NCBI GenBank assembly: GCA_025991245.1
Contig: BQMJ01000074.1
Location: 80,729-144,728, forward strand
From: Galdieria partita
Taxonomy: Eukaryota; Rhodophyta; Bangiophyceae; Galdieriales; Galdieriaceae
Direction of reading: 5' to 3'
Length of the DNA: 64,000 nucleotides
In this document: piece by piece, positions 9,172 to 19,811 of the stretch
How positions within the stretch are numbered: the stretch's first letter is position 1
Layout of the letters: every line of letters begins with the position of its first letter
Translations under genes and position numbers: made by a program
The notes under the pieces: model-generated
Told to the model about the DNA's origin: nothing
Database searches by the model: none
What the model saw: the letters and a program-made list of their open reading frames with translations, nothing else

Positions 9172-11961
9172 ATGTCCCGAGCTCAACAAGAGAGGTTTGA
9201 GGGTCCTTTACCTAGATATGACTCTTTAACTGACTTGGTAGCTTTTGCAGCAGCTACAAGGGTTGTCTCATACATAGATACAAGGAAACAAAAGCAAACG
9301 ACTGTAACTTGGGAAGGCATACAGCAAGACAGAGAATTGGGTTCCACAGAATGGGACACTTGTCATAGACAAGATAACCAACAGGAATTGCCTATTGTGA
9401 AAGATAATAAGGAGGATGAAAAAGAAGAGGAACTTTATGTTACCGCAAAAGACGCTTGTGGTAATACGATAAAGAGGCGCATTTCTCCAGAGACAACAAG
9501 CATACTTCTTTCAGGACTTTCACTCACCCTTATTGATTTCAGCTTACTGAATTCATTAAGCAAAGCTAGTGGCAGTCCGAAAACGGGTTTTAAAAATAAG
9601 AAAACTTTACCAGTCGATGAGGAAGACAAGGCAGTCAGCCTGTTACTAAAAATTCCTTCCCCTGCAGACAACTCAGAAGAGAATTCTGGAGAATCGAGAG
9701 ATTCGACAAGCCCTAGAAGCTGGAAAAACTTACCACAGGCAGCAGAGAAACTGTTGTCAGCAGTATGGGCTCCTCAACTACGAGAAATCTCTCTAGCCAG
9801 CAACCAGTTGGAGTCTATCGATTTAGGTCCTTTGGCAGATTGTATTAATTTGGAGTCGCTTTTGTTAAACTCAAACAAACTAGGAAGTATCAATCTGAAG
9901 CCACTTTCCTCATGTACCAAATTAGAAAAGCTTTGGTTACATCATAACCAACTTGTAACAGTTTCATTGGAACCTTTGAAAGAATGTATCAACTTGCGTT
10001 CTATTTATTTGGACCATAATGAATTGACTCAATGCATTGATTTGGAACCTTTGAGAAAATGTAAATTACTCAAAGGCTTACGATTAGGTTCGAATAATAT
10101 GAAAGGCAACTTGGACGTGACACCATTACTTCATTGTAGTACATTGGCAATTTTCGAAGTTTCGCCAACCACCAGAATGATCGCCCATTACAAGGTGAAA
10201 ACACTTCCTCCGGCATTGAAGAAGCACGAAAAGGATATTTCATGGACACAAGGAGAGTCTCCTCTATGCAGGAAAAGCTTAAAAGATGATCTTCCTGATA
10301 ATAGAAATTGGGTAAGACCTCGAATTCTTTTGTTAGGATTCAAATCTGGCCAAGTATCTCTGGAGAATCTGTTTTCAAAGGTTACAAATTTAGAGGTTAG
10401 TAGCATAGCACATTTGGTACAAGAAGAGGCTACAGTCACTTTGAAAAATCTACACAACTTGCAAAAATTTGATGCTGTCGTTTGCGAATCTTCCATTGAC
10501 TGGATTATTCCCAAGCTCAAGTTGGTTCACAGTGACATTCCGGTAATCGTTGTAAGTTCGGATATGACGTCAGAAGCTGCTGGTAGATGTCTTCGTTTTG
10601 GTGCATGTTGTTTGATAAGAGTTCCATTAGGACCTGAAGATTCTTTTAGAGTAAAGGAATGGGCAGAGAAGCATTCTCACTCAAATTGCGAACTGCGCAG
10701 GACATCACAAGTTGATTATCCAACTAGTGTCAATCGACAACCCATAGACGACCCTATGGAACAAAAGTTAGTTGATTTACTTAAAACGAGTGAAATAGAT
10801 GAAGTAAATCAACATGAGCTGGTGCAAGAACTTTCTTATGAGGACATTGCGGACAATCGCATGGAGCTTAAGGCGATTGAAGAAATATTTCGAATGAAAT
10901 CCAGCAATGTATTAGAGAACACATATCGACATATTGCAGTTTCATGTGGTCTTCCATCTTGTACCTATCGATTGTTACATGATGCCATCCAAAGGGAAGA
11001 GCAACGCGTGGATTGTTGTGCTTTTGGTCGATTTTGGAAGACGCATTTTCTTCATAAGGATCGTGAAGAACGTCTTTTTGTTCTATTGTGTCCTTCTGGG
11101 AAGAAGCTGACCAGTAGGAGAACTCTGAGAGTTCTCATCGAAGATTTGTTGAAACTACGTCTTTTGAGAAGAGTATCATCCAATACTGTTCAAGTTCAAC
11201 TAGTTGATTGTGCTTTGGAATGTGTCTTGTATAGTTTAACTGGCACTTTTGAGTTAAGTGGCATTACTCTGAAAGATTTGAAAAGAGAAAAGTTATGCCA
11301 TGCCTTGATATTAGCAGAGCAAGGAAGCTTCAAGAGACCTTTAGAATTTCTTCGTCCAGAAAAGTTTGATGCATTACGAAAAGAGTTTAAGATAGCAAGC
11401 CAAGGTCGTTATTTATCGTCCATAGGTTCGAATGTGATTGGCCTGGATGATTTTCTTCGCTTTAATCACGAACACAATTGGTTAACTGCAGTAGGAGCCA
11501 TATCATTCTTTCAAGTATTGACATTTTTAAGATGTGCGTGTAAGGATACTTCAATGACTGTTGAAGATGATTGTTTGTTGTTGAGTGATTTTGCGCGTTT
11601 CTATTGTACTATTTCAGAGTTGAGTAGTAGTAGTGCATTGAAGTTGCTGTTTTTAGTCTTAGATACGGATATGGATGGATTCGTTAGTTATGAAGACTTT
11701 GTTACCTTTTACAAGGAGAAAGCACGCATTTATTCTCGAGAAGGACTTGTATTGGCCGATAGTCGAGTAATTTGGAGACATTTTTTAGATATGTGTGGTG
11801 AACGAAATGACAAGAAACATGTTTTGAGACTGGGAGATTTGTCACGTTTGGAACCCAAACAACGTAATTTTCTATTGAAAGCCATGTTGTTTAGAGATGA
11901 TGGGGTATCGTTGGTAGATATAAGAGCTAGTTTGGTTCAAACCAGAGATATTGCCGAATGA
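9172..11961 (+). CDS. LRR / pseudo-receiver / PP2A B''-like EF-hand fusion protein
   Basis: One uninterrupted frame of 929 residues with ATG at 9172. Three regions can be seen. Residues about 200-335 are leucine-rich repeats of the LxxLxLxxNxL type, with regular returns such as LREISLASNQLESIDL and LEKLWLHHNQL. Residues about 382-500 look like a receiver fold: ILLLGF strand, FDAVVCESSID, IPVIVVSSD, then CCLIRVPLG. The phospho-acceptor Asp position and the conserved Lys (Arg here) are not canonical, so it would be a pseudo-receiver. Residues about 526-929 resemble the PP2A B'' family: CCAFGRFWKTHFLHKDREERLF, then an EF-hand loop DTDMDGFVSYED at about 830 followed by FVTFYKEK. The likely role is a PP2A regulatory subunit with extra protein-binding domains. 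The LRR and EF-hand calls are firm, the other two inferred. Confidence 0.75.
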   Translation: MSRAQQERFEGPLPRYDSLTDLVAFAAATRVVSYIDTRKQKQTTVTWEGIQQDRELGSTEWDTCHRQDNQQELPIVKDNKEDEKEEELYVTAKDACGNTIKRRISPETTSILLSGLSLTLIDFSLLNSLSKASGSPKTGFKNKKTLPVDEEDKAVSLLLKIPSPADNSEENSGESRDSTSPRSWKNLPQAAEKLLSAVWAPQLREISLASNQLESIDLGPLADCINLESLLLNSNKLGSINLKPLSSCTKLEKLWLHHNQLVTVSLEPLKECINLRSIYLDHNELTQCIDLEPLRKCKLLKGLRLGSNNMKGNLDVTPLLHCSTLAIFEVSPTTRMIAHYKVKTLPPALKKHEKDISWTQGESPLCRKSLKDDLPDNRNWVRPRILLLGFKSGQVSLENLFSKVTNLEVSSIAHLVQEEATVTLKNLHNLQKFDAVVCESSIDWIIPKLKLVHSDIPVIVVSSDMTSEAAGRCLRFGACCLIRVPLGPEDSFRVKEWAEKHSHSNCELRRTSQVDYPTSVNRQPIDDPMEQKLVDLLKTSEIDEVNQHELVQELSYEDIADNRMELKAIEEIFRMKSSNVLENTYRHIAVSCGLPSCTYRLLHDAIQREEQRVDCCAFGRFWKTHFLHKDREERLFVLLCPSGKKLTSRRTLRVLIEDLLKLRLLRRVSSNTVQVQLVDCALECVLYSLTGTFELSGITLKDLKREKLCHALILAEQGSFKRPLEFLRPEKFDALRKEFKIASQGRYLSSIGSNVIGLDDFLRFNHEHNWLTAVGAISFFQVLTFLRCACKDTSMTVEDDCLLLSDFARFYCTISELSSSSALKLLFLVLDTDMDGFVSYEDFVTFYKEKARIYSREGLVLADSRVIWRHFLDMCGERNDKKHVLRLGDLSRLEPKQRNFLLKAMLFRDDGVSLVDIRASLVQTRDIAE

Positions 11962-12037
11962 TTAGTATATGACAATGGAAATGAAATAATTGTTCTATAT
12001 AAATGACAAAGTTGTTCGATAGAGAACAAAACATTCT

Positions 12038-14433
12038 TTAATCATGAGACTCTTCTGTAAATGGATTGAGCTCATCAAAAGGTTCTTCATGACTCGCTTC
12101 TTCATCAAATGGCGTTGGTTGCACAGCATAAGGACCTCCTCCCATTGCATGAGGTGGTGGAGGTTGTGACCATCTTTCAGCAACTGCACTTCCTTGCATT
12201 TCGTAGGGAGGATAATAAGGAGCGGCTCCATCTCCATAAGAAGGAGCTGGTGGTGGCGGATAATAAGAGGATTCCATAGGAGGATTCCATGGAGTAGAAG
12301 ATGTCATGGGTGGTGGTGGATAAGATGAAGGCGGATAATAAGAAGGATGAGCATATGAAGGAGTCGAATAATATGCTGAAGGAGGAGGAGGAGGAGGAGG
12401 AGGAGGATGCATATGAGGATCAAATGGATTTCCTTGTTCGACTCCAGAATAAGGTGAAGAAAATGGATTATCTAAAGTTTGTAAATATGGATATTCAAAA
12501 AAACTCAAATCAACTTACTTTGAGGCTCTTCAAAAGGATTCCCATACACCTGTCCTCGTTGCTCACCCATCGATGGATTATGATTACTTGCTGCTCCCAT
12601 TGGAGGCATAAAAGAAGGAGGAGGAGGAGGATAATAACCACCTCCTGTAAAGGGAGGAGGAGGAGGAGGAGGATATCCGAAATTTCCTTCCGATGGTTTC
12701 GATATGGAAGTATTCGAGAAGAGATCTAAAAGGTCGTCGTGCTCCCCTGAGGTGGACTTCTTCTTCTTCTTTTTCTTATCGCCTTTCTCGGGAGTCTTCG
12801 ACTTGGCCTTAGAGTCATCGCCACCAGCACCCGCTTTCTTCTCAGGTCCTTTAAATAAACCAAAAAAGTCATCCAACTCTTTCGTGCTGTCACTCTTTTC
12901 TTCATCGGAAGTTTCAGTAGAATGAGACTCTGTATGAGCACCATCATCATCACTATCATCGTCATCAAAAGTAATCATTTCGGAAGATTTACCGGTCTGC
13001 ATTTTTCATTCAATGACTGCAACCCAAATCAATCAACCTACCTTTAATGACTCTCGAATAGCTGCAGCTACTGCAGCTGCTTCATCATAATTTTCTTTCT
13101 TTGGATCCAATTTGTCTTTATTCTCGGGCACCGTATCACTGGCCTTATCTCCCTTTGACTGGATTTCATTTCAGTAAACATTTCAAAAATAATTCTAATA
13201 CAATACCTCCTTTAAAGTGCCTACGTGCTCTTTCATTCCTGAAAGATAATCCAAAGCAACATGTTCGATAGAAGATTGAGTTTCACTAGCACCGAGTCTA
13301 TTGAAAGATGTAACAGAAAATGAAATGCAACAAAAGTTTTCTTTACCTTCTCGCAATTCCTAACAAACGCTCTGCTCCATGTACAAGTTCTATGTACCTT
13401 TCATACAACTTTAGACTTTGCTCACACTCAGATTTAGATAAGGTGAAAAATTCTTCCAAGATTCTTCCCATTCCATCATTCAACTAGGACCCAACATCTC
13501 GTCAGTACATGATGCAGCTAGAAAACAACAATTTTACTTGTTTCATCAAGGGAAGCATATCTTTCATCAGTCTTTCAAGGACACCAACTGTCAAATCGTT
13601 GTATGCAGCATCCGAACTCAATCTCACAGCAACAAGAGTCTCTGTCTATCATTCTTTTATATCAAAAGCTTCAGTGATAAGATCGAGAAGAAGATTACCT
13701 GTGTTTCTAGGACTGGGAGTACTTGTAATAGTTCGGTCATTTCCAGTTGATTAACATCACCATAAAGTTCTTCAGTATCCTCATTTTCTGTATTCACTTC
13801 ATATAATTGTTGTCTTGACTTTTTGGAAGGGTCTGGTATGGTGTCATAGCTCATACCCTTGTGTTTTCATTAGTTTCGTTACTTTAGCCAAGTTGACTTC
13901 TTACCAAAGTTCGAACGGTGATTATCTTTTCTTGTATATATCTAGCAAAAGCCTTGGTGTACTGTGCATATTCTGAAACGTGATCTCTCAAGTAAGGAAG
14001 GTTGAAAGTAACAGCCGAGTGCAACAACAAATCCACGAAGCCCTTACTACCCTCGTCAAGAAGGATGTGACAGACCAACAGTGCACGAAGTACAACCTGA
14101 CTGATGTTCAACCCACAAACTTGTGAAATAGTCGCAAGTCATTACCGCATATTCTGCTGCTTCAAGTCTTTGTTGTAAGTACTTCAATACTTTTCTGGGG
14201 CCTTGATAGAAGTATAAAGGAGCTGTTGTTTTACACAATCAACTACTTACCGCATTTAGTATTACTTGAAGAAGGACGTAAATAAGTAGCACGAATGATT
14301 TCTGTTTAGAAGGGTAAGTGGAAAACGTCTAGTAGTACAGGGGTAGCTTACTTTTAACGTCTTTGAGCCGAGGCTTTGCTTCTTCGTCCAGAGTTGCTTT
14401 TGTAACAGCACGTTTCAGTTCATTGGTTGTCAT
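12038..14433 (-). CDS. AP180/CALM-type ANTH clathrin adaptor
   Basis: Eleven exons on the minus strand (14433-14352, 14301-14251, 14201-14146, 14096-13905, 13857-13699, 13639-13538, 13483-13347, 13297-13207, 13158-13042, 12996-12519, 12471-12038) give 632 residues with all introns 45-59 nt and frame-keeping. The ANTH domain covers roughly the first 290 residues: KRAVTKATLDEEAKP start, VVLRALLVCHILLDEGS helix, and DGMGRILEEFFTLSKSECEQ near its end. ANTH domains bind PI(4,5)P2 and SNAREs at clathrin pits. The tail carries a UIM-like helix (DEAAAVAAAIRESLK), a clathrin box LLDLF, four NPF motifs for EH-domain partners, and long Pro/Gly/Tyr tracts. The third exon's acceptor is a CAAG after a T-rich tract; using the earlier CAG would leave a 28-nt intron. 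Convergent with the LRR fusion gene, 76 bp apart. Confidence 0.88.
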
Positions 14434-14764
14434 ATGTGTGGTAAATATTTTCGTAGCGTCCACAGCCTTTTGGGTATACTTTTCCATAATTACGAGAACG
14501 CTGAAGAGCGGAATTCCAAAGACCCACGAGAATTAGGCAAAAAAGAGAGAGACATAACTCAAAGGATAGATGCATTCTCATGCTACGAGTTGATTCGCTA
14601 CAACAACAACTCTCATAAATGGTTTTGGATCATTTCATTTTCTTCAAGTGTTATTCAACACATTCTTCTTCTGTCCATCATAATGCAAGTCTTAAGTGGC
14701 CCTCCAACTCGTTTCATTTCCCTCCCATTTGGGATTGTTTGAAATTTTAAACAATAAGACTTGT
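14434..14764. other. Divergent promoter region, AP180 and MAP65
   Basis: The 331 bp between the two start codons. A 102-codon frame on the + strand (14434-14742) begins inside this region and overlaps the MAP65 start, but has no recognisable domain. I treat it as non-coding. Confidence 0.45.
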
Positions 14765-17203
14765 ATGGAAACTTCAAGTGAACTACAACAACTATTAGGG
14801 GAAGCTTCCACAAAGAAACTATTGTCCCTAAAACTATTATGGGAATTAGAAGGTCTTTCGGAGCAAGAAACAGAGCAAAAGCTAGGAGAACTTCGACAAA
14901 GCTTACAATATGCCTTTGACCAATCCCTTGCTCACATGAAACAAGGAATACAGTCTCAATTAACTCTGCTGGTTCAAACTTGCGAAAAAATACAATCTAT
15001 TAGCAACGAACTGCAGTTAGAAACTCCTGTATTTGGCGAGAATATAGACCTTTCGACCATACAATCCAAAGGAAGCCAAGTATTGGAAATACTAGCTCAA
15101 CAAAACAGTGAACATTCAAAACCAGATTGGAAAAAAAGGATACAAAATACTTTACCACTTCCTACTGTAAGAGAAACATTGAATATGGTGTTGGAAAAGG
15201 CAACAGAATGGTCTGCTAAAAGAGAAGAAAAGCTACAAAGAATAGAGGACAAGAGACAAGCTATTGTAAGCTTGTGGATAGATGTACTGGGTGAAGTTTT
15301 GGATGACTTGAGTGAGACTTTTCGAGAATCAACAGATGATGCATCCAGTGCTAGAGAAGAAGCTATGGATAAACAATACAAAGACTTGTGTGAAACAGTA
15401 GACCAAAGATATCATGTCCTCGCAGAAAGTCTTCAAAGAATAGGCGCACACTTGGAGTCCTTGCAGATATATGATGAGGAGGAGATGGAAGATGAAGTCG
15501 ATCGAATTGCCTTCAAGTGGAGACACAAAGAGGGAAGCTCATCGGAAATATATAAGCAGCTAGGAATAACCAGAGATAGAATGGATATACTTGCTGCTCG
15601 TGAAGAAGTGTTGTTACAGGAAGTACAAGAACGTTTTCAAAAACTGCAGAATTATAGAAATCAGCTATCAGCATATTACGAAAAGCTTAAATTTTCTATG
15701 GAAGAATATGAAGAATTTGCTTCTCAACATGCCAATCTTTCCTTGTCTTGCTTGAATGCTTGGGAACGTGAGGTTCGTCGTTTGGAAGAACTTGAAAAGG
15801 AAAGACTACAGCAACTCTTGGACGAGAGTAAACAAAAGTTGCATGCTTTGTGGAATGAACTTCAAATTCCTGTTTCAGAACGATTACATTGGCAGGAGAC
15901 ATTGGACAAGGAACACTTATCTACAGAGAACTTGATAACTAGACATGACGAGGAAATCAATAGATTAGAGTCTTTTGCAGAAAAGGTTCGTCCTATTTAT
16001 CAGTTATTTGAAAGGAGACAGGAAATACTACAAAAGCGAGAAGCGTTTATGAAAGAATCTCAGGATCCCTCGAGACTTTTTGGCCGTTCCCAAGATGGTA
16101 GTCGAAGGGATGCAGCTTTTCTTCTCAGAGAAGAGAAACTTCGAAAGGAGATTGAGAAACTTCCCAAAATACAAGAAAATCTGAAGAAAAGAATCAAAGA
16201 ATTTGAAGCTACTGTGCAACAAAAGTTTCTTATCAATGGAGAACCTCTTTTAGAACTTTTGTTGGAAGAAGAGAAGAGAGAACAAGAGGAGAAGATGGAA
16301 CAACGAAGAAGAAAAGAAGCAGAACGCAGAGCACGATTAGAAGTAGAGTCGAAATATGGAACGAATGCGACACCCGAGTTGGTTCGAAGAGTGCAAAATT
16401 CGGGTAAAAAGAATTCCTCCAAAGCAGCTATTCGACAGGAAACCAAAGCCGAAGATAAGAATCGTAACTATTTAACATATCCATCTACTCCTTCTAGTTC
16501 GAAAAGCAATAGTACTCGAAGCACAAGCCTATCAGATAGGCATCTTCACTATCCATCATCTGGTGTTACTCATGAAAAGTTACATTATGAAAGACATAAT
16601 GAATCTTATACTCCTCAAAAAGACGAAAATCACTTGAAGAAAATGCAGTCAACCTCTCGTTGTCATTCTCCTCTATCTATTACTAGCAAGACTTCCGTAT
16701 CTAGACAGCACACTTTTTTAGCTGGTAGTCAGGAAGACAGTGGAGAGAGTATGGGTGGCAATGTAGAAAGTGAGAAAGTTGGAGAGCCTACTTTTATGCC
16801 CCAACATATCATGGAACCTTATTCTTCGCAATCACAGCCATTATATCGACTACCAGGAGTACCTGTTAGTAGTAAAATATCTGGTTATTCTAAAAGTAGT
16901 TTCAAAAGCAGTTCTTCAAGTAGTCATAGTGAGTTGACAGGTCAACAAAGCTATGTTCGATCAGACAAGGAAGTTTTTGGTGAGAAACAAATGAGAGATA
17001 GAACAAGAGAAGATTGGGAAGAGTTGAATGATGAAAATAGACGTCCATTTAATTATCAGTCTAGTGCTTTGAACACTTTTCATGAAGTACCTTCTTTTGT
17101 TGGTGAAGTGGTGAGTGTGGAAGATGCAGAAGAAAGCAAGTTTACTTGTATAGAATCTCCCATCAATACGACGAGTACTACAGCTGAAGCTATTCAGCAG
17201 TAG
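14765..17203 (+). CDS. MAP65/PRC1/Ase1 microtubule crosslinker
   Basis: Single exon, 812 residues from ATG 14765; the frame extends 69 bp upstream but only with non-ATG starts. MAP65/PRC1/Ase1 proteins bundle antiparallel microtubules in the central spindle. Residues 1-500 are almost entirely coiled coil, with the family landmarks in order: LWNELQIPVSERLHW, the spectrin-like helix LESFAEKVRPIYQLFERRQ, DPSRLFGRS followed by LLREEKLRKEIEKLPKIQE, then FLINGEPLLELL. These match the conserved microtubule-binding core of the family. The last 300 residues are Ser/Arg-rich and disordered, where mitotic kinases phosphorylate the animal and plant proteins. It is the only obvious mitotic spindle gene in the window. 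Confidence 0.9.
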   Translation: METSSELQQLLGEASTKKLLSLKLLWELEGLSEQETEQKLGELRQSLQYAFDQSLAHMKQGIQSQLTLLVQTCEKIQSISNELQLETPVFGENIDLSTIQSKGSQVLEILAQQNSEHSKPDWKKRIQNTLPLPTVRETLNMVLEKATEWSAKREEKLQRIEDKRQAIVSLWIDVLGEVLDDLSETFRESTDDASSAREEAMDKQYKDLCETVDQRYHVLAESLQRIGAHLESLQIYDEEEMEDEVDRIAFKWRHKEGSSSEIYKQLGITRDRMDILAAREEVLLQEVQERFQKLQNYRNQLSAYYEKLKFSMEEYEEFASQHANLSLSCLNAWEREVRRLEELEKERLQQLLDESKQKLHALWNELQIPVSERLHWQETLDKEHLSTENLITRHDEEINRLESFAEKVRPIYQLFERRQEILQKREAFMKESQDPSRLFGRSQDGSRRDAAFLLREEKLRKEIEKLPKIQENLKKRIKEFEATVQQKFLINGEPLLELLLEEEKREQEEKMEQRRRKEAERRARLEVESKYGTNATPELVRRVQNSGKKNSSKAAIRQETKAEDKNRNYLTYPSTPSSSKSNSTRSTSLSDRHLHYPSSGVTHEKLHYERHNESYTPQKDENHLKKMQSTSRCHSPLSITSKTSVSRQHTFLAGSQEDSGESMGGNVESEKVGEPTFMPQHIMEPYSSQSQPLYRLPGVPVSSKISGYSKSSFKSSSSSSHSELTGQQSYVRSDKEVFGEKQMRDRTREDWEELNDENRRPFNYQSSALNTFHEVPSFVGEVVSVEDAEESKFTCIESPINTTSTTAEAIQQ

Positions 17204-17277
17204 AGTTTGTCTTTTGAATAAATTGTGATTGTTTGTCGTAATGATTGTTGGTTTCCCATCGTGCTTTTGCTTTGGCC

Positions 17278-18928
17278 ATGCGTCGTTCTGGAGCAGGTAG
17301 AAGAGGTAGACCCGCTAGTCGAGGAGGACGTGGACGTGGAACACAGTCAGTTGGTTCGAGAACTTTTGAAAACAGGAAACAAGGTCGTCCCATTTCTAAA
17401 ATAGACTTATTCTTTCGTTATATATTTGAAGAAGATATGAGAAACCTTCGAGAAGCATTACAAACGGACAATTTTTCCGCAACAAAACCTTTCAACGAAC
17501 AAGGAATTCCTCCTTTACACTTTGCTGTCGTAAACAAACGCCTAAAGAGTTTGAAATGCTTAGTAGAACACATTGACAGAGTTCATTCACAAGCAGATAT
17601 CGACTTTCAAGACGATGAACATGGACAAACGCCTCTAATGGTCGCTGCTGAAATGGGTTGGGTAGAAGGCGCTAAAGTTCTTTTAGAAAATGGCGCCGAT
17701 TTGACTTTGAAAGATGAAGAAGGACACACTGCCAGAGAATATGGAATGCTTGCCGATTCCAAGCAAGTTCTATCCTTGTTTGATGAATGGAAGAAGAAAA
17801 ACGATATTCCAGAAGAAGTTGTTGAAGAAGATGAAGTTGTGTTTGAGACATCTACACAAAGGAATCGTAGAAGAAGGAAAGAATTGGAGAGACAAGAACG
17901 TTCAACTATGGAGTTGGCAACTACTGCAGCTCAGTTCAAGTCTTGCTCCTTAGAATCAGAGAAGAAGACTGTTTCTGATATTTTGAATGATATAGATGAA
18001 CGGACAAGACTTGGTTCCTTGGCCAATTGGGATGAGTTGAAGTTGGCTATTCATGAATTGAGACGAGACTTGAATATTGATCGTTCAGATGCGAAATGGG
18101 AACAAGAGAATCCTTCAGGCTTTGTCATTGACCCAACATTGTGGAGTTATGATGTGTTACAACGATTGCAATTGCGTATACCAAGTGGTTCATTGCTCTG
18201 TCTTCCTGAAGATTTGGGGAAATTGAGCAATCTAAGTTCACTTATTATCAATGATAATAGTTTTCAATATCTTCCAGAGAGTATTGGTCAACTCCATGCT
18301 TTGCGAGTTTTAGAAGCGGAAAATAATCAATTGGAAGAACTACCAGAAAGTATGAGACAGTGCAAAAGATTGGAAGCAGTGAGAATATCTGGAAACAAGT
18401 TGAAGAGCCTGGAGCCTCTAAGTGAAGCTACAGATTTGGTCTCTTTGCATTGTGATCGCAATCAGTTGGAACAGTTGGATTTGGATTTTACTCGTATGGG
18501 CCGATTAGCCATGTAAGTGTAAAATTCATTATTCTTTGTGATATGAATCCATGAAACTTTAGTTTATCTGCTACTTTTAATTGCATCAAACAACTTCCTG
18601 ATAGCATAGGCTCTCTAGAGAACTTGACCACACTCCAACTATCGGGAAACGAATTACAAGTTTTGCCAAATAGTATAGGAGACTTGAAAAAGTTACAAAC
18701 TGTAAGTTTGGATGAAAATCCGATAAGAGTAAGTTGTAATCATAATCAAGTATGTACTTTTGGAGTAATTGATCACTTTAGGACAAGAAGATATTGAAGA
18801 TATTGACGAAAGGGAAGAAACCGATGAAGGAGTTTCTGCAATATGTCAAGAAGCAAAGAGGGAGAAACAAAAAGTCGAAGAGTCAAGACTCCGATGAAGA
18901 AAGTGAAGTTGCAGAAGAAGAAGATTGA
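17278..18928 (+). CDS. Ankyrin-repeat and leucine-rich-repeat protein with RG-rich N terminus
   Basis: Three exons (17278-18512, 18563-18728, 18782-18928; introns 50 and 53 nt) encode 515 residues. The start is the ATG at 17278; the frame is open upstream without another ATG. Residues 1-25 are Arg/Gly-rich (RGRPASRGGRGRG), typical of nucleic-acid-binding tails. Two or three ankyrin repeats follow (IPPLHFAVVNKRLKSLKCLV, QTPLMVAAEMGWVEGAKVLL). A charged coiled segment leads to short-type LRRs (LGKLSNLSSLIINDNSFQYL, LPESIGQLHALRVLEAENNQ) that continue through exon 2. The C terminus is Lys-rich then acidic. The combination suggests a scaffold protein, perhaps RNA-associated. I know no named orthologue. 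Confidence 0.8.
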
Positions 18929-19157
18929 AGGCTTCTCTACAAGCAAACGAAAGAATTGAACAACAATTGGAAGTTTGTTTCTTTCTTAGGATACTTGATG
19001 TTCAACAATAGCTATTCACACTCTATATCAGTCACTCGTTATCATAGGTGCGTATCATTGGCTTGTGAGGATAAAAGAATAATCCCATACAAAACTCGGA
19101 AGTTTTTATAATTTCCAACTCTGTGTGCCACAAGTCTACAACATTGGAAAGAGCCAA

Positions 19158-19731
19158 TCAAAAGAAAGTTCCTTCCGCAGGTTGTGGAAGTTTTCTATTA
19201 TAGGGGGCAGCCATCTCCCTTCTTAAAGCCAGTAATATGTTCTCGATTCGTTGGTTTCGATCCCAATTCTTCAAGAGATGAAACTTGGTAGGATCCACCT
19301 AAACAAATCATAAGAGTTTTCTAAAGTGTCGCTTCATGGATACTCAACTCGTCCAGTATGCTTATCTACACAAGTCAAGTTAATCTTGGAAACAAAACGA
19401 ACTGCAGGAGGATCGTCAGGGTACTTTTCTCCACAATATAACTGAATTGTATATATACGATTCTCAAAAACCGTCTAAGTTTGCTGATTGGAGACTTTAC
19501 AAATAACTTGGAAAACAAAATCTTACATTTATCGGCCCCAGAATAGTACCGTTCCACTTGGACAGCGTTACATCATCGCCATCAGCCAACCCATAGCTAA
19601 TACTTCCTTGACCTACCCCGTGTTCTCCTCTTTCAAGCTCTTCAAGTAATCGAAAGTTTCTAGGAACTGACCCAATATTCTTAAGCAGACTTGAAACTTT
19701 TTCTAGTACACTCACCCTTTGTCGCGGTCAT
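19158..19731 (-). CDS. MMS2: Ubiquitin E2 variant UEV1/MMS2
   Basis: Catalytically inactive E2 partner that works with UBC13 to build Lys63-linked ubiquitin chains, as in PCNA polyubiquitination and error-free damage tolerance. Four exons (19731-19716, 19666-19527, 19474-19349, 19298-19158; introns 49, 52 and 50 nt) give 140 residues, the usual UEV length. The first exon is only 16 nt (MTATK). Family hallmarks are [15 protein letters not shown] at the start, [46 protein letters not shown], and the ending LPQPAEG. No active-site Cys is present where a true E2 has one, as expected. The start codon is 80 bp from that of the divergent sugar transporter, so they probably share a promoter region. 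Confidence 0.95.
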
Positions 19732-19811
19732 CCAAATATCCAAAAAGGGAAAGTTGGAAGAGGATTATGTGGTGATGTGCAAACGTTCTTGATAAAACAT
19801 ACCAACTTTAG

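Noticed and set aside
12301-12729. 142-codon + strand frame rich in Glu and Arg
   Set aside because: It is the antisense of the Pro-rich tail of the AP180 gene; the composition is a by-product of poly-Pro codons.
14434-14742. 102-codon + strand frame upstream of MAP65
   Set aside because: Lies in a divergent promoter, overlaps the MAP65 start and shows no domain.
14696-14764. Extended N terminus of MAP65
   Set aside because: The upstream codons have no ATG; the first ATG at 14765 gives a normal family start.
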